In this document: positions 10,361 through 21,060 of the stretch, one piece after another | How the letters are laid out: each line of letters begins with the position of its first letter | How positions within the stretch are numbered: the first letter of the stretch is position 1 | NCBI GenBank assembly: GCA_934045075.1 | Contig: OW203734.1 | Coordinates: 17,403,680 to 17,467,679, forward strand | Length of the DNA stretch: 64,000 nucleotides | Source of the DNA: Yponomeuta sedellus | Taxonomy: Eukaryota; Arthropoda; Insecta; Lepidoptera; Yponomeutidae | Direction of reading: 5' to 3' | Made by a program: the position numbers and the translations under genes | The notes under the pieces: model-generated | Databases searched by the model: none | Told to the model about the DNA's origin: nothing | Seen by the model: the letters and a program-made list of their open reading frames with translations, nothing else

Positions 10361-10752
10361 TGGGTGTAATTTTTAGCCTCTAAATACGTTTTTAAATTTG
10401 TCCTTAGCACGGGTTAGTGTATTAAAAATAAAAATAGTATAATCATGTGGGTACAGTGACATCGTTCCGATGTAAAACCTAACTGCAAAGTAGGTAGTCG
10501 GGGCTGTAAGTGATGCAATTTGCTTAAGCCAGATGTCGCTGCCTGTACGTAATACAGAGAATAGTGTAAAGAGGTTCGAAATTTCACTGATGCCGGTGAG
10601 TTGCCCATTGGCTCAATTGGTAGAGCGCTGGCACGGATAGCCAGAGGTTGCGGGTTCGATTTCCGGCATGGGTGAAATTTTTAGCCTCTAAATAGGTTTT
10701 TAAATTTGTCCTTAGCACGGGTTAGTGCATTAAAAATAAAAATAGTATAATT
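10361..10752 (+). mobile_element. SINE-B, 1.27 units with 84-bp terminal duplication
   Basis: A tRNA-like cloverleaf (GCCCATTGGCTCAATTGGTA through CCGGCATGGGT, 10603-10673) sits in a unit of 308 bp. The stretch GGGTGAA..AGCCTCTAAATA..TAGTATAAT occurs at both ends in the same orientation, 308 bp apart. The cloverleaf has pairable acceptor and anticodon arms but position 33 is C. It is a SINE head, not a working tRNA gene. Confidence 0.75.
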
Positions 10753-11054
10753 TTAAATGTTATTCAAGATTTAGAATGTTATTCATAATTTCGTCAGATC
10801 CGAAGGTGATATCGGTAATATCGCTTGTGATAAGGAGTAACCATTCCCCCTCGAGTAATAACCACATGACATAAAACCTGGGGGCCGATTCTCGCCCATG
10901 CGTATTGAAAGCGTAGCCGCAAAATATTCGAAGGCTTCGACTTTTGTCGCATACAAATAACATAAGAAAACTCGACAGAGTCATAAGAAATTTATTTTCT
11001 CATTCGAATTCAATCTAGCAATAGCAGCTAGCGTTCAGAATACAGATTTTGGTT

Positions 11055-11170
11055 GTCCCTTGACTTATTACGTAGAATTCCAAGTCATAAGCTTTAGAGT
11101 CGTATACGACTTATTAGCTAATGAAGTGGGAATTGGCTCCCTGGAGCACCTTCACTCACACTGTAACGGT
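11055..11170 (+). repeat. Dispersed repeat, copy 2
   Basis: It matches the minus-strand copy at 3182-3345 across GAGTCGTATACGA, AATGAAG and GAATTGGC. Unclassified. Confidence 0.5.
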
Positions 11171-11351
11171 GCAAACCTGTTTACACCATTTTTTATATTT
11201 ATTATTCTATCTATCATTTTCAAATATTTAGAATTATGTCACACACTTCGAGATTTCCCTCATTTTTCATCACTACTACTTTACATCTTGACTAGATCTG
11301 ACTATTTTTACCTGCTAATTCCGTCTTTATCCAGTTTTCTGTTTTTATTAT

Positions 11352-11535
11352 AAACTAGCTTACCCGGCTAACTTCGTACCGCCTAACAGTCGATTCTTTT
11401 TTTTTCTCTCCGTAAGAACCATCCTCGTACGTCAAGGAATATTTTAGAAAAAGAATTAGCGAAATCGGTTCAGCTGCTCTCGAGATTAGCGCTTACCAAC
11501 ACATTCAGCGATTCATTGTAATATTATAGATAGAA
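11352..11535 (+). mobile_element. Short retroelement 3' fragment (CGGTTCAGC family)
   Basis: ACTAGCTTACCCGGCTAACT at the start, AAATCGGTTCAGCTGCTCTC in the middle and an ATATTATAGATA end match the general layout of a very common insect short repeat. The family name is uncertain. Confidence 0.45.
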
Positions 11536-11659
11536 GAAGATAAAGAGTATAAATAAAGAACAAAGTTGAAGTCGTTCCAGTTTTATTATTTATAAAAGTT
11601 TTACAACACAACATAGGTGATGGGAATTCTGGACGCGGCAGTGCCTGCAACTTTGTTTT

Positions 11660-11706
11660 CTTTGATGGAGTAGGCTTGCCCAGCATCGATACCATCTTGA
11701 CAGCTT
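11660..11706 (-). mobile_element. SINE-C body fragment
   Basis: GAGTAGGCTTGCCCAGCATC and CCATCTTGACAGCTTA correspond to the reverse of the SINE-C central block. Both ends are lost. Confidence 0.5.
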
Positions 11707-12500
11707 AATAGTGTACTAGCAATAGCGGTGGTAGCCAAGAGCGTAGAACAATGGAGCGACGAAGTGAGAATAGGCTCCCAAGGCCTTAATTCTATTAGTG
11801 AAATGCCACTACAATGACAGATAAATGGGCGGGTCACGTGACGTGTTTTTTTTAATACCATTGGCGCCTAGAAGGTTTGATACGCGTGCGGGCCTAGACT
11901 TAAAGCAGCAATGAAATGAAATCGCCGTTTTCGGGCAACTGTTATTGTACTACATTGCGCTTACAGAACCTAGGGCCTGTAAGTACCCGTACAGGTTATT
12001 GTAATCTTGTTGAAAACACGGCAAGCTAAGTGCTACTCGAGCTTGCGAAACGTCATTGGCTTTCCTCTAAATCCCGGCTTATTCCTAGAAAGGCTTGAGT
12101 TACGTACAGGCCTGAAGCAATACTGAACGTACTGACGATTGTGTATGTGTCTGTTCTCGGAGTATTGAATCATTAAGTTCGGCATTGGGGAGTGCAAAAA
12201 TAGTGTCCGGAGTTAGCGTAGGGCCAGACAAGTTTGTAATGTAGACTCTGGCTCAATTAACGCTTCATTAAGATGAAGTGGCTAAAATAAGCACAATGAT
12301 TAAACAAAAATAAAAAAAATGTTTGTTAGAGTAGAACGCTATTTAGAGAAAATGTCCAAGATCTCTTTCGATAGGAAAATAAAAAATTGATATTGGAAAA
12401 TTTTATTTCTTTTAAAATGTTAGTTGACTCTCGTGAGTGTCACCCAGGATCCTGACAGAATACCAGCGTGGCGGGAAGAACCGTAACACATACTGAGTCA
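11707..12500. other. Unassigned spacer
   Basis: No frame or RNA gene is supported. A short stretch before 12500 (CCAGCGTGGCGGGAAGAACC) looks repetitive but I cannot assign it. Confidence 0.25.
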
Positions 12501-12506
12501 TAGCTG

Positions 12507-12554
12507 AGCCAGATGTCGCTGCCTGTACGTAATACAGAGAATAGTGTAAAGAGG
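12507..12554 (+). mobile_element. SINE-B body fragment fused to a LINE
   Basis: AGCCAGATGTCGCTGCCTGT through GTGTAAAGAG equals the SINE-B segment just upstream of its tRNA-like head. The next base begins LINE coding sequence, so a template switch or adjacent insertion joined them. Confidence 0.6.
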
Positions 12555-12958
12555 AGCAACTTAATAAACTTGAGCGCCTCCAAAACTTCGCCATAAGGTT
12601 TATATTTGGTTTACGCAAATATGACCACATTTCTGAATATCGCGCTAAGCTCAAGTGGCTTTCCATCCGCCTCCGTAGGAATGCTCACATTCTTTTCCTG
12701 CTGTACTCTGTACTGTTCAATCCAGCTACTCCCCTTTATCTCAAAGAGCGTTTTAGTTACCTCAGTGACCACGGCCGGCCACTACGTTCAGACCAGAATT
12801 TGACGCTGAAAACACCTAGTCATACGACAAAGTTCGTTGCCAGCTCATTTACTGTAAGAGCGGTCCGGCTGTGGAATGAGCTGCCGGTTTCTATAAGGCG
12901 CTCCCCATCTTCTGCTATATTTAAATCTAAAGTAGTAGAATTCTTTCTTTCCAAATAA
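12554..12958 (+). pseudogene. LINE-W reverse-transcriptase protein, C-terminal remnant
   Basis: A single open frame of 134 codons ends in TAA at 12956-12958. It has the layout typical of the end of CR1/Jockey-group LINE proteins: an N-terminal LNKLERLQNFAIRFIFGLRK stretch, then a basic region, then FTVRAVRLWNELPVSIRRSP and FKSKVVEFFLSK. The reverse-transcriptase catalytic boxes (including the ADD motif) are missing, so this is the 3' end of a 5'-truncated insertion and cannot act alone. The frame is intact but has no start codon of its own. Its 5' edge is fused to a SINE-B body fragment, and its 3' UTR follows directly. The clade is uncertain: the VRLWN-type tail occurs in more than one LINE clade. 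Confidence 0.7.
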
Positions 12959-13275
12959 TTTCTTATTTTCTTTTTGTCTGTAGATAAATCCCATTCCTTT
13001 TTCCATCATGCTTGCTATTATATATAACTTAATGTTTATGTATGTTTATAATAGTATTTATCTATGTAAGTTTATTTTATTACATATACGTATGTACATA
13101 AATAGTCGATGAGCACCAACTACCCGTCTCAATTTCTCCTTCAGCAATCTTTCCGATTTAAGGTTGCCTGGAAGAAATTGCTATCAGCAATAAGGCCGCT
13201 AATTGTACCTCTTCTTTTGTAACTGTTGTCTCTGTAATTATTTTCTGGTGTGTACAATAAAGAATATTCTTATCT
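12959..13275 (+). mobile_element. LINE-W 3' UTR and tail
   Basis: The 3' UTR contains AGGTTGCCTGGAAGAAATTG and AATAAGGCCGC and ends AATAAAGAATATTCTTATCT. Reverse copies of this tail occur at 23.1, 27.35, 35.1, 35.8 and 47.4 kb, making it the most frequent LINE end in the window. Confidence 0.75.
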
Positions 13276-13350
13276 TATCTTACCTACCTACCTACTACCT
13301 ACCTACCTACTACCTACCTACCTACCTACCTACCCACCTACCTACCTAAA
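13274..13350. repeat. (CTAC)n microsatellite
   Basis: A slightly irregular CCTA/CTAC tandem array directly follows the LINE-W tail, suggesting that the tail seeded it. Confidence 0.85.
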
Positions 13351-13521
13351 ACTACCCACCCAAAGCGTTATTATCCGTCGATAATACCAAATGCGTTATT
13401 GTGATAATGCGTTCCAGCCTTGCACACAACTGCGTTTTTTTCGTCCAATTATTCTATTAATTTTTCTTAGGTTGTTCCCTGATCTCTGCACTTATACCTG
13501 TATGGTATTTTAGTATAGACC

Positions 13522-13703
13522 CTTTTTATGTCCCCACTGCTGGGGCACGGGTCTCTTCATCATCGCAGGACGGTTAAGCCACACTCCACCTCGGGGGAGA
13601 AGTCCGGGTTGGTAAAGGATTGTAAGACAGTCGCGGGCCTTACTGTCAGTTATCCGTTTATAAGGCCTCTGACATGGCTTAACGACTGCCAGTACTTGAC
13701 AGC
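13522..13703 (-). mobile_element. SINE-D, 3' two-thirds
   Basis: On the minus strand it contains the conserved GGGGCACGGGTCTCTTC complement, the CCAAGTCCGGGTTGG segment and the GACATGGCTTAACGACTGCC segment. The 5S-like head is truncated. Confidence 0.75.
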
Positions 13704-14836
13704 CGGCATAAACGGCATAACGTGTCTACCCCTACCTTAATTTGATTTATATTAAATTATTAAGCTTCGTTGTTCGGCTGTCATCTTTCACAGCTACTGT
13801 TAGTGATGAAAATTCTTCGTCTGATGACAAATAAATATCCATATTATAAATCTTTAGAACACTCGTAACTGGCGGTAAAACCACATTTTGTGCTTCAATT
13901 ACTAACGATCCGGCAGATGTGTGTGATATCGCTTGTGTCCCGATAAAAATGTTCTATGAACTCGTATCGAAATAACGCAACGCGGAGGAACCTCTATTGC
14001 GTCGTTATCGCAGCAGTGTGTAACTGCGTGGCCGTCCTAATACATAATGTACTAAAACAGATATATCCGGTAACGCATCCGGTATTATCGGCCGATAATG
14101 ATACGCCGGGTGTGGGAGAGCCATTAATCTCACAACAAATACCCAAATAATTGTCTGTTTATCAAAGTTACAATTATGTAAGCGATTACTAAAATCAAGT
14201 GTTCTTAACTAATTTGCAGGTTAACTAAAAGTCGGAACAGCTGTTTCATTATCAATTTTTTCACGCATACATCTGTGTGCGAATGTTTCCGATAGCTATG
14301 TTTTCTTAGCTCTGACGTATAAATGTAGGGAATAACACTGTAACTGAAATGCGGTATCCACGCATACCCCATTTCAGTGGATATCTGATACGTGACAGTG
14401 ATATTAAGCCACATAATTGTACGATAGAGTCCAGTAGATATTTCGTATTTGCACACATATGTATACATAAAAAGTTAAATAATCAAGTCGCTGCTAGCAC
14501 TGATTTCCTCTACATTCAGCTGTTGTGTCCCAAGCGCTGCCAGTGACGGCGGACTATCGAGGCCGCACACCGCTCAGTTCATTGTTTATTGTAATGCACT
14601 GCGTCATTAACACGGGCCGTCAATATGGTGCCAGTTTGCACGATTCAATGGTTACCTGTCGGCAAAGTAGGGTAGGAGCGTAGGTATATTTGTGTGTTAT
14701 TTTTTTCTTGTGTGCAGTAACGAATATTATTGTTGTGGAAGATGACCCACAAACGTTGTTTTACCATATTCATTAGCCTACGACTTATTCTCAGAGCTAC
14801 CAAATACACACAAATAAAATCATAAAGCCACGATTT
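13704..14836. other. Unassigned spacer
   Basis: Several short frames overlap on both strands and none resembles a protein family. I see no TE ends. Confidence 0.3.
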
Positions 14837-15445
14837 CACTAGGAGACAAGTCGCGAGACATGTGCCAGAACATCTACGGTGCGCGTTCTCTAATGCGCGT
14901 AAATGTCGTGGTGCGAGACATTTTCCCTGTCCACACCAATCCTCGCGGCGGAGATGTCGCACGAGGAAGTCGTGGCAGTTAGTACTGCGTACACATACAT
15001 ATATATTAATTGTCGATTGGGTGGACCAAGACGTTATAAAAAGAAAAGGTGGTGGGTGCGAAACTACTTGGCACAAAGAGAAAGCAGAGTGAATATTTTA
15101 CGTGATCTTCGAATGTTTGATGGATATTTTTTTTTTATTTTGAAGTGTTATTAGAAATAATCGGGCCTGCCATAGCTAAACTAGTTTAGCACTGGTTCGT
15201 TGCTCCACTCTACGGGCATGTTGAAAAACAAATCGCAGACGCGTCTACACTCGGGGACACCTGTCGGCCGACTGATGTCGCAGGAAGTTCTGGCTCGCGA
15301 GACAGAACACGGAACACAATCTGCGACACGTAGATGTCGCTGCAATGTCGCATGCGACGTCGCGGAACACAGCGCGACGTTCGCGGCGACACGTAGAAAC
15401 AGTGTTCCTATATAGACATGTTCTGCGTCAACTTGTCGCCTAGTG
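14837..15445. mobile_element. Nonautonomous DNA transposon with CACTAGG..GACAAGT ends
   Basis: CACTAGGAGACAAGT at 14837-14851 is mirrored by ACTTGTCGCCTAGTG at 15431-15445 with one mismatch. The interior is G+C-rich compared with its flanks and repeats TGTCGC/GCGACA words many times near both ends, as transposase-binding subterminal arrays do. The CACTA start suggests the CMC (EnSpm/Chapaev) group, but I cannot find a clear target duplication. Confidence 0.55.
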
Positions 15446-15865
15446 AATACATGGCTTAAGAATTCGTTGGCTTCGGATGTTGCGGCAGAGTTCGCCGTCC
15501 TCTACGTGACGAGTACGTATTGCATACAAGTATCGAACTTCACAACACGATAAAACATGCAAATGTGGTGCAGAATCGTTTGCAGTTGACAAATGCCATG
15601 CGAAATTGTATGCTGGTGTTCTTGCGGTGAAATAATAAAAATGTGTGCGGCTTCGTAAACTCTGCGTTTTTATTTAAACTGTAAAAAACTGAAAAAAAAA
15701 CTGATCAGGAGAAACAGGAAAAAGAGATAGATTGTAAAAATTGTCATAAGAGGTATTTCGTCGAAAGGTGGGGGAGCAAGTGGAAATCTAAAACTAATCT
15801 AGAGTGGGTAGGGTAATTTTAAATTTAGATTTAAGTATAATGGGATAATAATCATTATGAACCAA

Positions 15866-16060
15866 TTATGTCCCCACCGAGGAGCACGGGTCTCTTCCCG
15901 GCACCAAATGCTTAACGTGCCTTGCGAAGCACGGAACCACTCGGAAAAATGCCACCAGCGTTAGTAAGAGACGGTCACCCATCTATGCACTGAACGCGCC
16001 CTATGTTGCTTAACCTTCGTGATCGCTTATGATCACTCAGGCAGCCGGGGCTACGGACGA
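15866..16060 (-). mobile_element. SINE-D subtype 2, with 5S-like head
   Basis: The reverse complement contains GATCACGAAGGTTAAGCAAC, AGGGCGCG and ATAGATGGGTGACCG. It is even closer to insect 5S rRNA than the subtype at 6659. The tail is shortened to the CACGGGTCTCTTCCCGG segment. Confidence 0.7.
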
Positions 16061-16749
16061 TTCAAGAAATAATATTCAAGGGATAGTAATAATAGGATAA
16101 TAATATTTTTTTCAAACACGAGCATATCTTTCTTGTTTATGCTCATGATTTTACAATTAGGTATTGAACATGAATGTGCGACCGAGAGCGATGCGAAGAG
16201 CGTGAACGCAGCCTTAAACCAGCCACGAATACTTTTCCACCCTAAATATTAAACAAAATAACAGGCCTTTGGCGCTTTTCCCCTACAATGATGTCACTAA
16301 TTGACATAAACAATGTACACTAATTGGCAAGCAGGATAGATACGGATCGCTTTTAGGGTTCCGTATCCAAAGTTTAGTTCTGAGAAGGACGCGCGTTTGA
16401 AATATTTTTTATTTATTATTTTGAATAACTTGAGATAAATGCGAGGTTTTTCACAGACTTTAACGTATTTTAATCTCTTGAAACGTAAAGAATAGCCAGT
16501 TAAATTTTTCACCGATTATGTATGGAATAATTATGGCAAATTGTTAAAAGTATACAAAAGAAATAAATCAATTATCGGGTCAAAATCGCGACTATATTTA
16601 CTTTACTATGTAAAGTAAATTACCTTTGTATGAAAATTGCGAGTCATTAAAAAAATACTAAAAATATAAGACGGTACACGTTTTTTGTGCGATGGATAAA
16701 AAAAGGTTTTTCACACATCCATTCGTAAAGAATAATCGTAGTATTCGAT

Positions 16750-16923
16750 ATCAACCCTTGTATGTCCCCACCGCTGGGGCACGGGTCTCCTCCCGCATCA
16801 CAGGAAGGCCGTACTCCTCCACCACGGGGGCCAAGTCCGGGTTGGTGGAGGATTGTAAGACAGTAGCGGGCCTTACTGTCAGAAGTTATCAAGCCGCCCA
16901 TAAGGCCTCTGACATGGCTTAAG
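16750..16923 (-). mobile_element. SINE-D, 3' part
   Basis: It runs from GTATGTCCCCACCGCTGGGG through GACATGGCTTAAG and lacks the 5S-like head. Confidence 0.75.
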
Positions 16924-17149
16924 TATAGTAATATATTCAAACTTAGGGTGTCTACAGTGGTAACTTTATAATATAAATCACAAATAGGTAATAAAATTTA
17001 CTAAGTATGTGTCGGATTCCGCCTAAGGATCTCGGTGTTAAGACGTAGCTAGGATCTCGGTGTTAAGGACTAGCGCCACCAATGAAAAAAAAACATAACT
17101 TGTTTTATGATCCTTTTTTATCTAAAAGTGAACATGAGAAATCTTACAT

Positions 17150-17445
17150 ACATACATACATACATAACCTCACGCCTGTATCCCAGAGGGGTAGGCAGAG
17201 ACCAGGGACTGCCACTTGCCACGATCCCAACAGATCACCTTCGCTTCATCAACGTTCATAAGTCGTTGCATGCACGCACGCCGGTTCCGCGTACTGTTTA
17301 TCTTTCCTTTTGCTAATACATCCCCTTTTTGATCGGTGTATGTCCGCCTGGGACGTCCCTTACCAGCCCTTCCACTCACATTCGCAATATATTTGTTTCG
17401 TCAATCTTTCTTCCTTCATTAAGATTTCATGTGGAGAGGCACATG
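17150..17445 (-). pseudogene. LINE-T C-terminal remnant with (TATG)n tail
   Basis: The minus-strand frame gives GKGRPRRTYTDQKGDVLAKG, then RRACMQRLMNVDEAKVIC, then RGKWQSLVSAYPSG. This pattern is repeated in copies at 27.7, 32.6, 37.6 and 45.1 kb. Upstream it goes out of frame, so it is a broken 5'-truncated copy. The 3' end is a run of CATA units (plus-strand view 17150-17167), which is the natural tail of the family. No reverse-transcriptase catalytic motif remains. I infer a LINE from the repeat structure and the similarity among copies. The clade is not assigned. Confidence 0.6.
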
Positions 17446-17611
17446 GAATCTTAATAACTGTGATAACTATTTTTAGAACTTACAATCTAGAACCTATGAT
17501 AAATAGATTATAAAGCATAGGTAATTTCTGCTCTTACAACATTACGCCCTCTTTGACTGTTAAAAATGGTGATAATTTTATTATTTATTCACACATATGA
17601 CTATTATATAT

Positions 17612-17672
17612 TATACACATGCACACACATACACACACAAATACGCGCACGTACGCATACACACACACACAC
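17612..17672. repeat. (CA)n-rich microsatellite
   Basis: An irregular CA tract with TACACACA and a pure terminal run of CA units. Confidence 0.8.
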
Positions 17673-17689
17673 ACTTCTATACCTAAAAT

Positions 17690-17962
17690 ATACAGAGATT
17701 TTTTGTCTTTCTTTTTTTAAAAAGGATCAATTATGTTTTGTACAATTTTTGGTTTTTGATTCATTCTGCATGCATGTAAATCAAAATACTATACAAAATT
17801 TAGAATGTACTTTACTCACTAAGCTTAAAAATGTAATAATAAGGAAGAGCGGGGTATCTGTAACACAGGTTTCGACTTTGTACAGAGCCCCAATGACGTG
17901 TAAACTGTAACCGCTGCTTATTGAATAAAGATTTTATTTATTTATTTATTTTATTAAATTTT
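17690..17962 (+). mobile_element. LINE 3' UTR with (TTTA)n tail
   Basis: GTAACACAGGTTTCGACTTT and ATTGAATAAAGATTTTATTT, ending in TTTA repeats, follow the layout of Jockey-type LINE 3' ends. No coding sequence is left. Confidence 0.5.
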
Positions 17963-18175
17963 AATGGATTCACGGTCTAGAACCTAAAATCGACAACTAA
18001 GGACTTTAATCAATTTCCGCCAAAAACGGCTGTTTTTGATTTTAGGTTCTAGACTGTTGGTTCTAAAAGTAGTTGTCACAGTTGTTAAGATGTAATGTTC
18101 ACTTATAAATAAAAACGTATTTTAACACAAATTTGATTCATTGGTAGCGCTAGTTACCATCCCGAATCACCCTAA

Positions 18176-19281
18176 TGAAATAAAAGGCATAATGTAGTAG
18201 GGGCCAACGGCTCGCGAGTTCGACTTGCACTTGACCGGTCTTTCGGTTCCAATAATTATGCTCGTTAGCCGCCCCACGATTCGACGAACCTAATTTGTCA
18301 ATGCATGAAAATTGATATTTGCCAGTCTTTGTTGGCACTATCGGTAGCGCGCATCGACACCGGTCGCCAATTAATTTGGAGTCCTATTGTGACAGCTGGT
18401 TTGTAGCGCGTGATGTAGACTAGGTCTATTTAGTGGCGCGTGCGTGAAGGTAGGACCACACTGGTGCCGCGTACACTATGGCTTAGTTGTCAGACGCTAC
18501 ATATTATTATGGATAACCTCTCATAATTATGATGTATGATTCTGATGGGGAGTTGGAGAACAAATTATTGAGTTAGTAGTAATAGAAACAAATTATTTCT
18601 TAGTATTTTTAACAAAATATGCGCGTGGCACGAAAATTAAAAAAAAAATATAGGAGAGTATTTTATTGCACAATTAGACAAATAAAATGTTTATCATTTC
18701 TTAAATCTAAGAATGTTTGGCGGTCTTATTGCTTAGCCCTCTATAATCCATTTTTTACTATAAATTACGTCATATGCATAATGCCTAACTAAATCAATAA
18801 CATGTCTTCTTTTCTATTTCGAAATATTAGACACTCCTGCATCGACCTTCTAATCGCATAAAAGCCACACGTGTCAGATCTAGACATACACTGGTTTTAT
18901 ACCTACATTACATAGCGTCGCGTCGCTATGTAATGCCTTCCGAAGCCGATTTAGCAATCTATCTTGGACGTCTGATGCATCATATAAGAAGGTGTAGGCT
19001 AAATGTGTTTCTAAGCATACAAATTCCACGTCAACCTTATCACCCATGCGCTCTACTCCGTTATGTTTCGCGCGTCTTTGCAAGTAACAGGTAAATAGTA
19101 CGTTATGATGATACAAGTGTGCGAAGTTGGTCAATACAGTCGAGGCGGAATTGCACAGCCCGAGCCGCAAGGCGAGGGCTGTAATAGAGCCAAGACTGTA
19201 ATGAACAAAGCACACGCGTATCATACGACGTTTTGCAACACACTTGCGAGGAAAAAAATAAGTAGGTAGGTATAAAATACA
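18176..19281. other. Mostly unassigned; weak LINE tail at 18650-18745
   Basis: Only the segment TTTATTGCACAATTAG..GGCGGTCTTATTGC, read in reverse, resembles a LINE 3' tail. The frames at 18880-19288 have no family resemblance. Confidence 0.35.
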
Positions 19282-19731
19282 TTTTCAATACACTTGCTCG
19301 TAAAGTTGCTATTTTGACAGCAAATTATAAACGAACAAATGCTTGCACAAAATGGCGCAGAGGTTTATTTTTTCGTGCGCCGTATCTTTGGCACCGAACA
19401 CCGCCATTCAGCTACAATATATTAATATAATAATTATGTATTTCTAATAAGAATTTACGGTAATTAATGATTTAAAATATTGTATTTTAAAATGCTTTCA
19501 TAGATAATTAGATGAAGTATAATCTTATCTTATCAGATTTTGACTACAAGTTTATTTATTTACAAAATAATACATCTTTTGGTAACAACCTCTTTACGGA
19601 TATAAAAAAAGTGGAATAAGAAAAACACTAGTGCGGCAATGAAAAGTAAAACGCTCTAGTGTGTAATAAACCGCATTCCGGGCGTAAGACCAAAGAAAAA
19701 ATAGCAACTTTACGAGCAAGTGTGTTGAAAA
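19282..19731. mobile_element. MITE, TIR TTTTCAATACACTTGCTCG
   Basis: The 34-bp ends (19282-19315 and 19698-19731) are inverted with only one or two mismatches. They resemble the MITE at 9921-10360, including an interior CTAGTGTGTAATA motif. It has no coding capacity. Confidence 0.7.
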
Positions 19732-20367
19732 GGTCATGTACGAGTACGTAGCATCAGTGTGGTTCTAGCTTCAATGAGCCTGCGTGTCAGGTGCAGGGAG
19801 ACACGTAGCGCATCTTTTACGATTATGCGGTCTTTAGCAAAAGTGGCAGGTAAAAAAAATTACCCAATTCAAGGAGTTTACAATATTCTTCAGATTTTCT
19901 AAAATACATGAACATATATGATCTTCCATCGATCGAGTGGAAGAAGCACCCAGCTAATAGTAATAGGAACCATAAAAATATGTCACGTGACCTCTCCCGT
20001 GTATTAGTACTACGAGTATAATGCAGAGACAGATTCGAGACCCAGTTTTAATAATACTATGCTGTGAAGTTCCGAACATTGCAATAAAAACGAAAGGCTT
20101 TACAGCAACTGCACAGTTCTGTGCAGGGCACGTGCCCCGCAACCGCAGTGGATGGGCACGTGGAACTGTTGTCGGACTAAACGCACTCGTGTTTGCTATT
20201 GAGCCGTTAATGAATTCCAATATCCAACTCGTCTAATAAGTCACGTTTGAGTTTCGCTCGTCATCGGTTGGCGGTGTAATAAGCTTCGTTATGAGATCGC
20301 GTTTATCGCCGTGGTAAGAAAGAAAATTGTTTAGACAAACTACAGAAACTAAAATAAAAAATAACTA

Positions 20368-20472
20368 AGAATCCGACTGCGAAAAACTGCCGGCAGATGC
20401 TAGATGCGGCAAGCTGAAGACAGGGCGCTATGGCGCTCATTTGGGGAGGGCTATGTCCAGCAGTGGCCTAAT
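20368..20472 (+). pseudogene. RTE-like LINE C-terminal scrap
   Basis: The translated frame reads LRKTAGRC, an in-frame stop, then MRQAEDRALWRSFGEGYVQQ. This matches the last residues of the longer minus-strand RTE-like fragment at 26742-27005. The stop and the small size show a dead 3' end. Confidence 0.6.
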
Positions 20473-20489
20473 ATATAAAAAAATAATAA

Positions 20490-21060
20490 TAATATAGTCA
20501 TTTATTTCAGGCAAAGAGACCCATATACAAATAATTATTGCAAGTAACTAAAAAACTAAACACTAATAATAAAGGTAAGACAAATTACCTAACGTCTTAG
20601 ACTACTTGTGGTTCACGCTCATCTGCACCGAGATCCAGTGACTATACTATATAGGACTTGTGAGGTCGTCATAAATGGCTTGCAGGATTACATTATTGGT
20701 CCCACGTAGCCTAGACCAGAAAGAGGCGATTCGTGACCGCAGGATAGCAAAGAAATCAGGAACCCTTGCCTCCGCAAACATGCTCGACGCGCTGCAGAAT
20801 CTTAGCTTTTTCATGAGTATACGAAATGCATCATTATATTGTACCCTCATGGTACTCAAAGATTTTCTAGTGAATTTGACCCACAGGTGGCATGTGTACA
20901 TACTTTGACAATACGCTTTGAAAAGTGTAACTTTGACCTGCTCATTGCACCTGTGGAGTCTGCCTGAAGACGAAGAACCCGACTGCTGAGCATTCACTTC
21001 TGAGCCAAATATACTTACAATGGTTCTACAGCAGCACCTAATAAGGTGTACTTAAATATA
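20490..21060 (-). pseudogene. LINE C-terminal fragment (FKAYCQSMYTC type)
   Basis: The minus-strand open frame from about 21040 to 20647 encodes a basic segment: FKAYCQSMYTCHLWVKF, then QYNDAFRILMKK, then SASSMFAEARVPDFFAILR. Such a C-terminal block follows the reverse transcriptase in some insect non-LTR retrotransposons. The catalytic domain is absent and a stop lies upstream, so it is 5'-truncated. The 3' UTR runs to about 20490 and ends in an A-rich tail abutting an RTE scrap. There is no in-frame ATG near the start of the conserved block: position 20997 is GTG, so it is not a gene start. Confidence 0.6.

Larger units (their letters stand above)
17024..18175. mobile_element. TTAA-family MITE, expanded by insertions
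   Basis: The left part GGACTAGCGCCACCAATG and the right part CATTGGTAGCGCTAGTTACC are the inverted family ends, and the internal AGGACTTTAATCAATTTCCG block is also shared with the copies at 7.4 and 41 kb. LINE-T and a LINE 3' UTR sit inside. The outer TTAA is degraded. Confidence 0.45.

Noticed and set aside
10603..10673. tRNA gene (also the heads at 36639, 29370, 31350, 5001, 1043)
   Set aside because: They fold like tRNAs but each is fused to a repeated SINE body, position 33 or the acceptor stem is wrong in the ones I checked, and many copies exist.
16297..16512. 71-codon Lys-rich minus-strand frame
   Set aside because: Its composition reflects AT-rich DNA and no motif is visible.
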